Source: Luteibacter jiangsuensis (GTDB lineage Bacteria > Pseudomonadota > Gammaproteobacteria > Xanthomonadales > Rhodanobacteraceae). From it: a stretch of DNA of 64,000 nucleotides. Positions within the stretch are counted from its first letter, which is position 1. Each line of letters starts with the position of its first letter. The notes beneath the pieces are model-generated. The model made no database searches. It had not been told where the DNA came from and worked only from the letters and a program-made list of their open reading frames with translations. Shown here piece after piece: positions 17,365 to 28,429 of this stretch. The DNA is taken from contig NZ_JAAQQR010000001.1 in the NCBI RefSeq assembly GCF_011742555.1, forward strand, positions 774,495 through 838,494, written 5' to 3'. Position numbers and translations under genes: made by a program.

Positions 17365-18392
17365 TGTACGACCTGATCCGCCCCCTGCTCTTCGTACTCG
17401 ACCCCGAGACCGCGCACGGGCTCACCCTCTATGCGTCCGACGTGGCGCAGCGCAGTGGCCTGTCTCACCTGATCGCGAAGCCGCCGGCGGACTTGCCGAC
17501 GACTGTCTTCGGTATCGAATTCCCCAACCCCGTCGGCCTTGCGGCAGGCCTCGACAAGAATGGCGAACACCTTGACGGCCTCGCCGCCCTCGGATTCGGC
17601 TTCGTGGAGATCGGCACCGTCACGCCGCGCCCCCAGGCGGGCAATGAAAAACCGCGCATGTTCCGCCTGCCCGCGCATGAGGCGGTGATCAACCGCCTCG
17701 GCTTCAACAACGGCGGCATCGACGCGCTGGTGCGCAACGTGGAGAAAGCGACATTCCGCGGCGTGCTGGGCATCAACATCGGCAAAAACAAGGACACGCC
17801 GAACGAGCGTGCCATCGACGATTATCTGCTGTGCCTCGAGCGCGCCTATCCGCTCGCCAGCTACATCACGGTGAACATCTCTTCGCCCAACACGCAAGGC
17901 CTGCGCGATTTGCAGGAAGAGGAAACGCTACGGCGCTTCATCGGCGAATTGCGCGAGGCGCAGGAGCGCCACGCGGGCAGGCATGGCAAGCGCAAGCCGA
18001 TGCTGCTGAAGATCGCTCCCGACCTTACGGACGCCGAATTGGACGCCATCGCGGAAGTGCTGCTCGCTTCCGGCATCGACGGTGTCATCTGCACGAACAC
18101 CACCATCGATCGCACGGCCGTCGCGGGAGACCCGAATGCTCACCAGGCCGGCGGGCTCTCCGGCCGGCCGCTCTTCGCGAAGTCCACCGCGGTGCTGCGC
18201 GGTATGCGCGCGCGCCTTGCCGGCAGGCTGCCGATCATTGGGGTGGGCGGCATCCTCGACGGCGATTCGGCGGCCGAAAAGATGGAAGCCGGCGCCGCGC
18301 TGGTGCAGGTCTATTCGGGCCTCATATACCGCGGCCCGAAGCTTATCGCCGAGGCGGTCGCTGAAATCCGGCGGCGCGGAATCCTGGCATGA
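17364..18392 (+). CDS. pyrD: Dihydroorotate dehydrogenase (quinone), class 2
   Basis: This 342-residue membrane-associated flavoenzyme oxidises dihydroorotate to orotate in pyrimidine synthesis and passes electrons to ubiquinone. The N-terminal amphipathic helix ([20 protein letters not shown]) is the membrane and quinone-tunnel domain that marks class 2. The FMN barrel shows [43 protein letters not shown], the catalytic Ser in [12 protein letters not shown], and [20 protein letters not shown]. Length is close to E. coli PyrD (336). The start overlaps the preceding stop, and the murB ATG overlaps its stop, indicating translational coupling. Confidence 0.97.
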   Translation: MYDLIRPLLFVLDPETAHGLTLYASDVAQRSGLSHLIAKPPADLPTTVFGIEFPNPVGLAAGLDKNGEHLDGLAALGFGFVEIGTVTPRPQAGNEKPRMFRLPAHEAVINRLGFNNGGIDALVRNVEKATFRGVLGINIGKNKDTPNERAIDDYLLCLERAYPLASYITVNISSPNTQGLRDLQEEETLRRFIGELREAQERHAGRHGKRKPMLLKIAPDLTDAELDAIAEVLLASGIDGVICTNTTIDRTAVAGDPNAHQAGGLSGRPLFAKSTAVLRGMRARLAGRLPIIGVGGILDGDSAAEKMEAGAALVQVYSGLIYRGPKLIAEAVAEIRRRGILA

Positions 18393-19429
18393 ACAATACC
18401 CCTGTGGACATGGGCGGGTTTACGCTCGCCAGCGACGCCCCGCTCGGCGCCCGGAACACGTTGCGCGTGGACGCGCGCGCGAAGCTGCTCGCCGAGGTGC
18501 GCGACCCCACGAAGATCCCCGAACTGCTGGCCTATCCAGCCGTAAAGGCCGGCAAGGTGCTGGTGCTCGGCGAAGGCAGCAACATGCTCATCAAGGGCGA
18601 CTTCGACGGCACGGTGCTCGCCATGGCAACGCGCGGCGTCGAAACCTTCCAACGCGACGATCGCGTGCTGATCCGCGTGGCCGCGGGTGAACGCTGGGAC
18701 GACTTCGTGCGCTGGTCGCTGGGCCAGGGTTTCGCCGGCCTCGAAAACCTCATCCTCATTCCCGGCACCGTCGGCGCCTCTCCCATTCAGAACATCGGCG
18801 CGTACGGCGTCGAGGTAGCGGAGTTCATCGACACGGTCGAAGCCTGGGACACCCACAAGGGCGAATTCGTCGTGCTTGACAAGGCTGAGTGCGCGTTCTC
18901 CTACCGAGACTCCACGTTCAAGCAGCAGGCTGGCCGCTGGATCGTGGTGGCCGTCACCTTCGCCCTCCCCCGTGAGCGGCCGCTGTCGCTGGACTACGCG
19001 GGCATCCGGGAGGAAGTGGAAAAAATGGGCGTAGCCCGGGCTACGCCCTATCACGTGGCGGAAGCCGTGGTGCGCCTGCGCTCTCGTAAGCTTCCCGATC
19101 CGGCCGTCATCGGCAACGCGGGCAGCTTCTTCAAGAACCCCATCGTGCCGGCCGCGCAGGCCGACGCGCTCGCTCTCGCCCACCCCGGTCTTCCCGTGTG
19201 GGCCCACGCGGGAGGCACGGCGAAGATCTCCGCCGGTTGGCTTATCGAGGCGGCCGGGTTCAAGGGCGAGCGCGACGGCGATGCCGGCATGTCGAACCGC
19301 CATGCCCTCGTGCTGGTGAATCACGGCAAGGCCACGGGTCCGCAACTCTGGGCCTTCGCGCAGAGGGTGATCGCGGGGGTGCAGGCGAAGTTTGGCGTGG
19401 CGCTCGAGCCGGAGCCGCTGATCGTCTGA
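18389..19429 (+). CDS. murB: UDP-N-acetylenolpyruvoylglucosamine reductase
   Basis: This 346-residue FAD enzyme reduces UDP-GlcNAc-enolpyruvate to UDP-MurNAc with NADPH in peptidoglycan precursor synthesis. It is a type I MurB. FAD-binding segments are [16 protein letters not shown] and [21 protein letters not shown]; the catalytic Ser lies in [12 protein letters not shown], and [15 protein letters not shown] and [10 protein letters not shown] follow. It overlaps pyrD by 4 bp (ATGA). A 22-bp palindrome lies inside the frame at 19027-19048 without disturbing it. Confidence 0.97.
   Translation: MNNTPVDMGGFTLASDAPLGARNTLRVDARAKLLAEVRDPTKIPELLAYPAVKAGKVLVLGEGSNMLIKGDFDGTVLAMATRGVETFQRDDRVLIRVAAGERWDDFVRWSLGQGFAGLENLILIPGTVGASPIQNIGAYGVEVAEFIDTVEAWDTHKGEFVVLDKAECAFSYRDSTFKQQAGRWIVVAVTFALPRERPLSLDYAGIREEVEKMGVARATPYHVAEAVVRLRSRKLPDPAVIGNAGSFFKNPIVPAAQADALALAHPGLPVWAHAGGTAKISAGWLIEAAGFKGERDGDAGMSNRHALVLVNHGKATGPQLWAFAQRVIAGVQAKFGVALEPEPLIV
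19027..19048. repeat. 22-bp perfect palindrome inside murB
   Basis: Two 11-bp arms, GGGCGTAGCCC and GGGCTACGCCC, are exact reverse complements with no loop. It encodes part of the GVARATP segment. It may be chance in GC-rich coding DNA. Confidence 0.5.
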
Positions 19430-19540
19430 ACGTAGCAGGCAAAAGAACCTGGATCCGCCCCGTCCGAATTCGCGTCGTTTTCGCGATGGACCGCCACCGA
19501 GTTGAATACTAGGCTCCGGGTGAACCCAGGGAGGGGCGCC

Positions 19541-20623
19541 ATGGTGGTCGACGAACAGGTTTACAGTGCCTATGGGGATCGAGCCAAGGGAACGGTGGGG
19601 GCTCGCAGCGCCTATGCGGGGCAGATACTCGAAGAAGGCGCGTATGGCTACATGCTGGGCGAGCGTCCCTACGCTCCGACGCTGCGCCGTTTCCTCAAGC
19701 CCGATGCTCTCAGCCCGTTCGCGTCCGGAGGCATCAACCGATATGCCTACTGCAAGGGCGATCCGACAAACCACATCGACCCCTCGGGAACGATCCGGCG
19801 GCGCTGGTCGCCTGTCGGCAAGGCGCCCTACCCTGTCGGCATGAGCACGCGGCGCGGTGCCGGCGACACGCCGGGCTTGTCCCTTACCCCTGGCATGAGC
19901 ATGGCGGCCGCAGCGGCCGCTGTGGACGTGGCGACGATATCGGCCGGCATTCCTCAAGGGTCGCTGGCCGCCGCCCGGCCTCCAGGCAACATGGTCCAGG
20001 GACAACTGGCAGCCCAGGCGACCGTCGCGCCGATCGCCCCCGGAAGACCGGCATCCGGAACACGAACGAAACGCGGCGCCGGACGCACTGTGACGGTCCT
20101 GCACGAGGAAGATTTTCCCCAGGACAGGCAGACGCTCGATCGATTGGGCAGGTCGGCACTCAAGCCGAAGTGGTTCGAACACTTGCACCTCTTCAACGAA
20201 GAAAGCACGATCTGGGCAGCCGACACCGTCATCTCCGCAGACCATTTCCCTCCCTTGTTCCAGACGCTTCAAGCGCGGGGAATCACCCATCTATCGCTCT
20301 ATTCAGGCGCTCATGGGAACGCCACCGGAAAGAACTGGGCCAGCGATTCCGCATTCAAGACAGATCTACTTCAATTCGACTTCTTATCCGCCGATCTGTT
20401 CGATACGACGTCTCAGGCTCGTGCAGCCGGCATCGATGTGTACGTAGCGGACATGAAAAACCTGAGCAGGCAAGCCATGCAGGAAATGTTGGCGGAAGAC
20501 GGCGTACACGTGATCGGTTACTGCTTCGGCATAGCGGACAGGGAAGTCATGAGGGCCATCGGTCTCACGAACGTCACCGTGTTCGAGCCCTGGATAGCGG
20601 AACCCAGGCAACCGTTACCGTGA
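19541..20623 (+). CDS. Orphan RHS core fragment plus tip 2 (putative Cys/His effector)
   Basis: This 360-residue protein begins at the same point of the RHS core as the 13424 product: VYSAYG, then YMLGERPYAPTLRRFLKPD, GGINRYAYCKGDP and PTNHIDPSG (residues 1-83). The ATG at 19541 follows GGGAGGGGC; an in-frame ATG at 19502 lacks this. After a Pro/Ala-rich linker (about 84-180) comes a domain with a hydrophobic strand ending in LSLYSGAHGNATG (His258). It is followed 70 residues later by VHVIGYCFGIADREVMRAIG (Cys328). Strand-then-H-G and strand-then-C-x-G is the arrangement of caspase-fold (clan CD) peptidases; this assignment is inference. The gene lies between murB and ppk, about 6 kb from the shell gene, with another tip gene 27 bp downstream and no recognisable immunity gene. 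Confidence 0.88.
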   Translation: MVVDEQVYSAYGDRAKGTVGARSAYAGQILEEGAYGYMLGERPYAPTLRRFLKPDALSPFASGGINRYAYCKGDPTNHIDPSGTIRRRWSPVGKAPYPVGMSTRRGAGDTPGLSLTPGMSMAAAAAAVDVATISAGIPQGSLAAARPPGNMVQGQLAAQATVAPIAPGRPASGTRTKRGAGRTVTVLHEEDFPQDRQTLDRLGRSALKPKWFEHLHLFNEESTIWAADTVISADHFPPLFQTLQARGITHLSLYSGAHGNATGKNWASDSAFKTDLLQFDFLSADLFDTTSQARAAGIDVYVADMKNLSRQAMQEMLAEDGVHVIGYCFGIADREVMRAIGLTNVTVFEPWIAEPRQPLP

Positions 20624-20650
20624 CCTCGACCGGCAAGGGAGCTCAAAGTC

Positions 20651-21757
20651 ATGGAGCAGACCGTTTATGGTGCCTACGGGCGTAACGTCCCGAAAGACAT
20701 CGACAAGCGCACGGCTTTCGCGGGAGAAGTGCGGGAAGCCGGCACTGGCTGGTACATGCTGGGTCGGCGCATCTACGACCCGGCAATGCGTCGTTTCCTG
20801 AATCCTGACGAGGCCGCTCCGTTCGATGCCGGCGGCATCAATCGCTATGCCTATTGCAGCGGCGATCCGATCGGCCGGACCGATCCCGGCGGCAACATAT
20901 CGTTTCCCTGGCTCGTCTCGATGCTGGACAGGATCGACCTTCCCATCACTACGGCGCGCAACCGTTCCGGCGACCATAGCGTCTTCGTTACACCGACACT
21001 GCGGGCAACGGCCGTGTCCCGACCTGAATCCGCTGGCCTGCGGAGCGCCATAAAACGAAAGGCTCCGAACGATGAACTCATGGGGGAGCTTCGGGCGTAC
21101 GCCAACGCAAGGGTGCCGGTCAGCGGACCGGGCAGTCAGCAGACCGTTCTTTTTACGCTCACGCCAACGACACCGGCCATCCAATGGCCGCGGATAGGCG
21201 ACACCGCCTCAGGCACCGTGATCACATCAGACCGGCGAACGATCCAGGTTATTTCCGGGCCACTTGCATTCAGCGATGACCCAAAGCGGGCAAGGCACGC
21301 CGCGAGGGGTGTGACCTATCCTCACTGGATGGAACGAACCAACGTCAGCGGAGGCATCCATTTCGCGGCGACCACGTCCGTCAATATGAGCTACATGCAC
21401 TCGTTGAAGAACTATATCGACGCCGTGTATCCCGGCCGCCCAGTCACCCTGTTTGCCGGCGCTCACGGGGCCCAGGCCGGGCCCTTCTGGGACGACGAGG
21501 GGAACCGCATGCACCTGGAACAGAAATTCTTCGATGCGGTGGAAAAGAAGGTGAGGAAGCTTCAATGGCCGGTGACGCTGGTGAATTACGCCGACGTCAA
21601 TTCCCATCACGTCCGCAATCGCATGGAGTACGGCAAAGGAGTCGATATTCAGTTTACGTGCTTCGGCGCCACGGATTCGATGTTCATGCAAACCTTCAAT
21701 ATCTACGACATCACTTCGCGTGCTCTGAATCCGGTCCCCAGGGATCCCGCCCATTGA
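20651..21757 (+). CDS. Orphan RHS core fragment plus tip 3 (putative Cys/His effector)
   Basis: This 368-residue protein starts with the same core piece: VYGAYG, YMLGRRIYDPAMRRFLNPD, GGINRYAYCSGDP and PIGRTDPGG (residues 1-81). The ATG follows AAGGGAGC. Residues 82-190 are a variable linker. The terminal domain aligns by eye with tip 2: YPHWMERTNVSGGIHFAATT against LKPKWFEHL...STIWAADT, VTLFAGAHGAQAG (His272) against LSLYSGAHGNATG, and VDIQFTCFGATDSMFMQTF (Cys337) against VHVIGYCFGIADREVMRAI. His-to-Cys spacing is 65 residues. About 200 bp separate it from ppk, which has its own promoter. A cytoplasmic or host target is unknown. Confidence 0.88.
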   Translation: MEQTVYGAYGRNVPKDIDKRTAFAGEVREAGTGWYMLGRRIYDPAMRRFLNPDEAAPFDAGGINRYAYCSGDPIGRTDPGGNISFPWLVSMLDRIDLPITTARNRSGDHSVFVTPTLRATAVSRPESAGLRSAIKRKAPNDELMGELRAYANARVPVSGPGSQQTVLFTLTPTTPAIQWPRIGDTASGTVITSDRRTIQVISGPLAFSDDPKRARHAARGVTYPHWMERTNVSGGIHFAATTSVNMSYMHSLKNYIDAVYPGRPVTLFAGAHGAQAGPFWDDEGNRMHLEQKFFDAVEKKVRKLQWPVTLVNYADVNSHHVRNRMEYGKGVDIQFTCFGATDSMFMQTFNIYDITSRALNPVPRDPAH

Positions 21758-21862
21758 TGGCCTTGGGGGCCTGGACTGGCTCCCGTCCACGAACTCCGTC
21801 ACGAGTCGTCATGGCCTTGCATGAATGTGAGGCCAGGGAGGCTGCGACGCGGTCTCGAGCGA

Positions 21863-21891
21863 CCGTCACGCGGCTGTAAGACGTCCGTCAT
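21863..21891 (+). promoter_or_regulatory. Triple Pho-box repeat upstream of ppk
   Basis: Three 7-bp units resembling CTGTCAT occur with exact 11-bp periodicity: CCGTCAC (21863), CTGTAAG (21874) and CCGTCAT (21885), separated by 4-bp spacers. The last two form an 18-bp PhoB box. A TATTAT -10 hexamer lies at 21910-21915 and the ppk ATG at 21958. This suggests induction of polyphosphate synthesis under phosphate starvation through PhoB, as known for ppk in several gammaproteobacteria. Confidence 0.6.
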
Positions 21892-21957
21892 ACGCTGCGC
21901 CAGGCGGCGTATTATCAAGGCGTCGCCATACGCGACGAGGATGCCGTTCTGGACACG

Positions 21958-24108
21958 ATGAGCCCACCGACCGAAACCACCAGCCCGGCCGCAAAGGCTG
22001 CCGTACGGCCCGCCGCGCAAGTGGATGCCCCCGATATCGACCTCGGCGACTCTTCGCTTTATGTCCATCGCGAGCTCTCGCAGCTACAGTTCAACATCCG
22101 CGTGCTCGACCAGGCGCTGGACGAATCGAAACCACTGATCGAACGCCTGAAGTTCCTCCTGATCTTCTCGTCCAACATGGACGAGTTCTTCGAGATCCGG
22201 GTAGCGGGGCTGAAGCAGCAGATCGCCTTCGACCACGAGATGATCGGCGCCGACGGCATCCCGCCCCGCCGCGCGCTCGCCGAGATTTCCGAGGTGGCGC
22301 ACCGCCAGATCGAGCGGCAGTACGCCATCCTCAACGAGAAGATCCTTCCCGCCCTGGCGGACGAAGGCATCCGCATCGTCCGACGCAACCAGTGGACGCA
22401 CAAGCAGAAGCTGTGGGTAAGGCGCTATTTCCGGCATGAGGTGGCCCCGCTGGTCACGCCCATCGGGCTCGACCCCACGCACCCCTTCCCGCGGCTGGTG
22501 AACAAGAGCCTCAACTTCATCGTGCAACTCGAGGGCACCGACGCCTTCGGCCGCGATTCGGGCCTGGCGATCGTGCCGGCGCCGCGCATCCTTCCCCGAC
22601 TCATCCGCCTGCCGGAAGATGTCTGCGAAGGCGGCGACAACTACGTACTGCTCTCGTCCATCATCCATGCGCACGCGGACGACCTCTTCCCCGGCATGCG
22701 CGTGCTGGGTTCCTATCAGTTCCGCCTTACCCGCAACGCCGACCTCACGATCGATCCGGAAGACGTGGAAGACCTCGCACGCACACTGCGCGGCGAGCTG
22801 TTCTCGCGGCGCTATGGCGACGCGGTGCGCCTGGAGGTGGCCGACAACTGTCCCAAGCCGCTGGTCGATTACCTGCTGAAACAGTACTCGCTGGACGCCG
22901 ACGCCCTGTACGAGGTGAACGGCCCGGTGAACCTGGCCCGCCTGTTCGAGATGACCCTGCAACCGACGTACGCACGGCTGCAGTTTCCGGCGTTCGTGCC
23001 GGCGCTGCCCAAGGCGATGGCGGACGCCGACGACATGTTTACCGTCGTCGGCAAGCAGGACATCCTGCTCTACCACCCGTTCGAATCGTTCACGCCCGTC
23101 GTGGATTTCCTGCGCGAGGCCGCCAAGGACCCGCAGGTACTCACGATCAAGCAGACGCTGTACCGCAGCGGCGCCAATTCCGAGATCGTGGACGCTCTGG
23201 TGGACGCGGCGCGCGCGGGCAAGGAAGTGACGGCCGTGGTGGAATTGCGTGCGCGCTTCGACGAGGAGTCCAACCTCAGCCTCGCGTCGCGCCTGCAACA
23301 GGCGGGTGCCGTGGTGACCTACGGCGTGGTCGGCGTGAAGACGCATGCCAAGCTGATGCTGATCCAGCGCCGTGAGAACGGCAAGCTCGTCAGCTACGCA
23401 CACCTGGGCACCGGCAACTACCATTCGGGCAACGCACGCCTGTACACCGATTACAGCCTGCTGACATCGGACGAGGCGCTTTGCGACGACGTGCATCGGC
23501 TGTTCCGTCTCCTTACCGGCATGGGCAAGGCGCTGAAAATGAAGCGCATGCTCTATGCCCCCTTCACGCTGAAGAAGGGCCTGCTCGACCTCATTGCCCG
23601 CGAGGCAGCGCACGCCGCGGCCGGAAAGAAGGCGGAGATCGTCTGCAAGATCAACGCGATCACCGATCCCAAGGTCATTCGTGCGCTCTACCGGGCGAGC
23701 CAGGCCGGCGTGAAGATCGACCTGATCGTGCGCGGCATGTGCTGCCTGCGGGCCGGCGTACCCGGTGTGTCGCAGAACATCCGGGTGCGTTCCGTGGTGG
23801 GCCGGTTCCTGGAGCACAGTCGCGTGTACTGGTTCCTCAACGACGGGGAGCCGGACGTCTATCTCGCCAGCGCCGACCTCATGGAGCGCAATCTGGAACG
23901 CCGGGTGGAAACCTGTTTCCCCGTGGAGGGCAAGAAGCTGCGCCAGCGCATCCGGCGCGAGCTCGACCTCTACCTTACGGACAACCATTCGGCGTGGGTC
24001 CAGCAGCCGGACGGCGCCTACACCCTGCTCCAGCCTCTTTCCGGGCAGCCGGTGAGGGACGTGCAGACCCAGCTCCTGGAGCGGTTCGGCGGCCTCGCGG
24101 CGCCCTGA
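21958..24108 (+). CDS. ppk: Polyphosphate kinase 1
   Basis: This 716-residue enzyme makes polyphosphate from ATP reversibly through a phosphohistidine. The domains are in order: N (ELSQLQFNIRVLDQALDESK), head (EVAPLVTPIGLDPTHPFPRL), and the two phospholipase D-like C domains. The C domains contain HPFESFTPVVDFLREAAKDP, LKQTLYR-type IKQTLYRSGANSEIVDAL, the catalytic-His segment VKTHAKLMLIQRR and the second His in VGRFLEHSRVYWF. The UMERN-type LMERNLERRVETCFPV also matches. Length is typical (E. coli 688). An N-terminal Ala/Pro-rich leader of about 35 residues precedes the family start. No ppx or phoU neighbour is present; regulation by the Pho box upstream is likely. Confidence 0.96.
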   Translation: MSPPTETTSPAAKAAVRPAAQVDAPDIDLGDSSLYVHRELSQLQFNIRVLDQALDESKPLIERLKFLLIFSSNMDEFFEIRVAGLKQQIAFDHEMIGADGIPPRRALAEISEVAHRQIERQYAILNEKILPALADEGIRIVRRNQWTHKQKLWVRRYFRHEVAPLVTPIGLDPTHPFPRLVNKSLNFIVQLEGTDAFGRDSGLAIVPAPRILPRLIRLPEDVCEGGDNYVLLSSIIHAHADDLFPGMRVLGSYQFRLTRNADLTIDPEDVEDLARTLRGELFSRRYGDAVRLEVADNCPKPLVDYLLKQYSLDADALYEVNGPVNLARLFEMTLQPTYARLQFPAFVPALPKAMADADDMFTVVGKQDILLYHPFESFTPVVDFLREAAKDPQVLTIKQTLYRSGANSEIVDALVDAARAGKEVTAVVELRARFDEESNLSLASRLQQAGAVVTYGVVGVKTHAKLMLIQRRENGKLVSYAHLGTGNYHSGNARLYTDYSLLTSDEALCDDVHRLFRLLTGMGKALKMKRMLYAPFTLKKGLLDLIAREAAHAAAGKKAEIVCKINAITDPKVIRALYRASQAGVKIDLIVRGMCCLRAGVPGVSQNIRVRSVVGRFLEHSRVYWFLNDGEPDVYLASADLMERNLERRVETCFPVEGKKLRQRIRRELDLYLTDNHSAWVQQPDGAYTLLQPLSGQPVRDVQTQLLERFGGLAAP

Positions 24109-24282
24109 CCGGACCGCCGGCCGCAAGACCTTCACCTAGCCCGAACGGCCAAGGCGACATCCTGCTGGCGGCAAGGCACAATCGCCTTGCAGTCGAAGGG
24201 GGAGACGGGCTTTCGATCGAACGCTTCCGGATCCACGCCGTGCGCCGTACAGGCGCGCCTTGAGCTTTGCGCGGGGTTCGGA

Positions 24283-25995
24283 ATGCGTTTCGGCAACCGG
24301 CGATACGGATGGGCGATCCGTCTCCTGCAGGCGGCGATCCTCTGCGGCTTGCTCTTCGCGGGTGCCGCGGGCGCCACGGCCCTCCTCGCCAATGCGCGGG
24401 AAGTGCGGCCGGGCGAGCAGCCCATCGACGTCCTCGCGGAAGCGGCACAGCGCCCGTTCCCGTCTTTCGACCCCACCTTGCTCCAGGTCCTTCCCAACTC
24501 GCCCAACGGGACCTGGGTAGTGGTGCGCACGCCGCCTCCCTGGACGAGTGGGGAGCGCGTGCTGAGCGTCCGCCACCCGGGGTTGGGCACGATCTCGTTG
24601 TATGACGGAAACACGCTCGTCGCCAGCACGTCCCTGCAGGACTTCGGAACGGCGCTGCACGGGCACGGGCGGGTGATCTTCAGCGTGCCCGAGTCCATCC
24701 CGGCCTCGCGCCCGCTCCTGCTCAAGTTTCACGGCAGCGCGTCTCCCGCCGGGGCGGTGACTCTCTCCCTGGATTCCTGGCCCGACTACCTGCGCGACGA
24801 CGGCGCCTGGATGGTGTTTGCCACGGGCTCCTTCGCGGTCATGCTGACCATGGCCCTGATGGCATTGTGTTTCGCCCTCATCCTGCGCGACATGACCTTC
24901 GGCTGGTACGCCGCTTATCTCCTCTGCTACGCCCTGATCCAGGGGTTGCGATCGGGCTTCGTGTTCCATCCGCTGGAGCTGCAATCGCTCGCCGGCGCCG
25001 CCAGCGTGCTCGGCGACGCGGCCACCGCGCTTTCCGTGTCGTTCGCCGCGCTGTTCATGCTGCGCTTCGCCCGCGTCGACGAATACGTGCCCCTGCTGCG
25101 CACGCCGGTCCTCTCGTTCGCGGTGGTGATGCCCCTGCTCGTCATCCTGCGCGCCACCGGCGTCGGCGTTCTGGTCAACATGGCGCAACTGCTGCTGCAG
25201 CCGCTCGTCCTCCTGGGAGCCCTCTTGCTGCTGATGGCGGGTGCCTTCGCCGCGGCGCGGGGTTCCCGGCACGCCTGGTTCTTCCTCGTGGGCTGGACGC
25301 CGCTCCTGATCCTCACCGCGTTGTGCGGCGCGCAGTTGCAGGGGATGCTCGCGGCGGCACCGTGGTTGCCCGACGCGGCGATCGGCATGGGTGCCTTCGA
25401 GGCCATCGTGCTTTCCATCGGCCTCTCCGACCGCGCCCTCACGATCCGGCACGACCGCGACCGGGCACGCCAGCTGGCCGACAGCGATCCGCTCACCGGC
25501 CTGCTCAATCGACGGGCGTGGACCGAAGCGGCACTGGACGTGCTCGAGCAGGGGCTGGCCCGGCCGGTTGCCGTTCTGTTTTTCGACCTCGACCACTTCA
25601 AGGCCCTAAACGACCGCCACGGCCATGCGGCGGGAGACAAGGCACTGGTCGCAGTGGCCGCCGCGCTGCGCCAGGAGCTGCGACCGTCCGACCTGCTCGG
25701 CCGCTATGGCGGCGAGGAATTCGTTGCCCTGCTGCAGGGCGTGGACAAGGAAAACGCGATGCAGATCGCCACGCGGCTATGCCGCCGCGTACATCGCCTG
25801 GATGTACATGTGAGCACGTCCGACATGCTCACCGTGTCGATCGGCATTGCCATGCGCACACCGGCGGACAATGTGCAGTCGCTGGTGGAACGCGCGGACG
25901 CGGCGATGTATTCGGCGAAGCTTTCGGGGCGCAACCGGGCCGTTTGCGCAGGACACATCGGCCCCGTGCTCGTCCGCCGCTCTGAAGCCCGGTAA
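24283..25995 (+). CDS. Membrane diguanylate cyclase with 7TMR-DISM sensor region
   Basis: This 570-residue protein makes c-di-GMP. The ATG at 24283 gives a proper signal-anchor (MRFGNRRYGWAIRLL followed by a hydrophobic run); the in-frame ATG at 24187 would place it 32 residues inside. Residues about 40-175 are a periplasmic beta-rich DISM-like domain. Seven hydrophobic helices follow (about 180-390), including MVFATGSFAVMLTMALMALC. The GGDEF domain (about 405-560) has DPLTGLLNRRAW, FFDLDHFKALNDRHGHAAGD, an inhibitory RxxD site (RPSD) five residues before the active GGEEF (about 476-480), and the VSIGIAM strand. It is therefore predicted active and product-inhibited. It may tune pilus-dependent motility, given the pil cluster in the window, but no direct link is seen. 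Confidence 0.9.
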   Translation: MRFGNRRYGWAIRLLQAAILCGLLFAGAAGATALLANAREVRPGEQPIDVLAEAAQRPFPSFDPTLLQVLPNSPNGTWVVVRTPPPWTSGERVLSVRHPGLGTISLYDGNTLVASTSLQDFGTALHGHGRVIFSVPESIPASRPLLLKFHGSASPAGAVTLSLDSWPDYLRDDGAWMVFATGSFAVMLTMALMALCFALILRDMTFGWYAAYLLCYALIQGLRSGFVFHPLELQSLAGAASVLGDAATALSVSFAALFMLRFARVDEYVPLLRTPVLSFAVVMPLLVILRATGVGVLVNMAQLLLQPLVLLGALLLLMAGAFAAARGSRHAWFFLVGWTPLLILTALCGAQLQGMLAAAPWLPDAAIGMGAFEAIVLSIGLSDRALTIRHDRDRARQLADSDPLTGLLNRRAWTEAALDVLEQGLARPVAVLFFDLDHFKALNDRHGHAAGDKALVAVAAALRQELRPSDLLGRYGGEEFVALLQGVDKENAMQIATRLCRRVHRLDVHVSTSDMLTVSIGIAMRTPADNVQSLVERADAAMYSAKLSGRNRAVCAGHIGPVLVRRSEAR

Positions 25996-26021
25996 CGGTT
26001 CGCCAGCTGACGAGCCCCCCG

Positions 26022-26124
26022 GTAGGAGCGCGCCCTGCGCGCGACAGCTTTTCACCTCAGACCCGGAACTGGCGCGCCAGCTCCCGGGCTCGGCCTCAAA
26101 ACATGTCGCGCGCAGGGCGCGCTC

Positions 26125-26128
<4 letters not shown>
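26022..26128. repeat. REP-like inverted repeat, family 2, copy 1
   Basis: A 107-bp imperfect palindrome starts GTAGGAGCGCGCCCTGCGCG and ends with its reverse complement. Inner arms GAACTGGCGCGCCAGCTC also pair. The same element recurs at 44530-44636. Its right end contains the TAG stop of the E1 gene on the reverse strand. Confidence 0.9.
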
Positions 26129-28404
<2,276 letters not shown>

Positions 28405-28429
28405 GGGGAGCTCGGTGGGAAAGAGGGAA

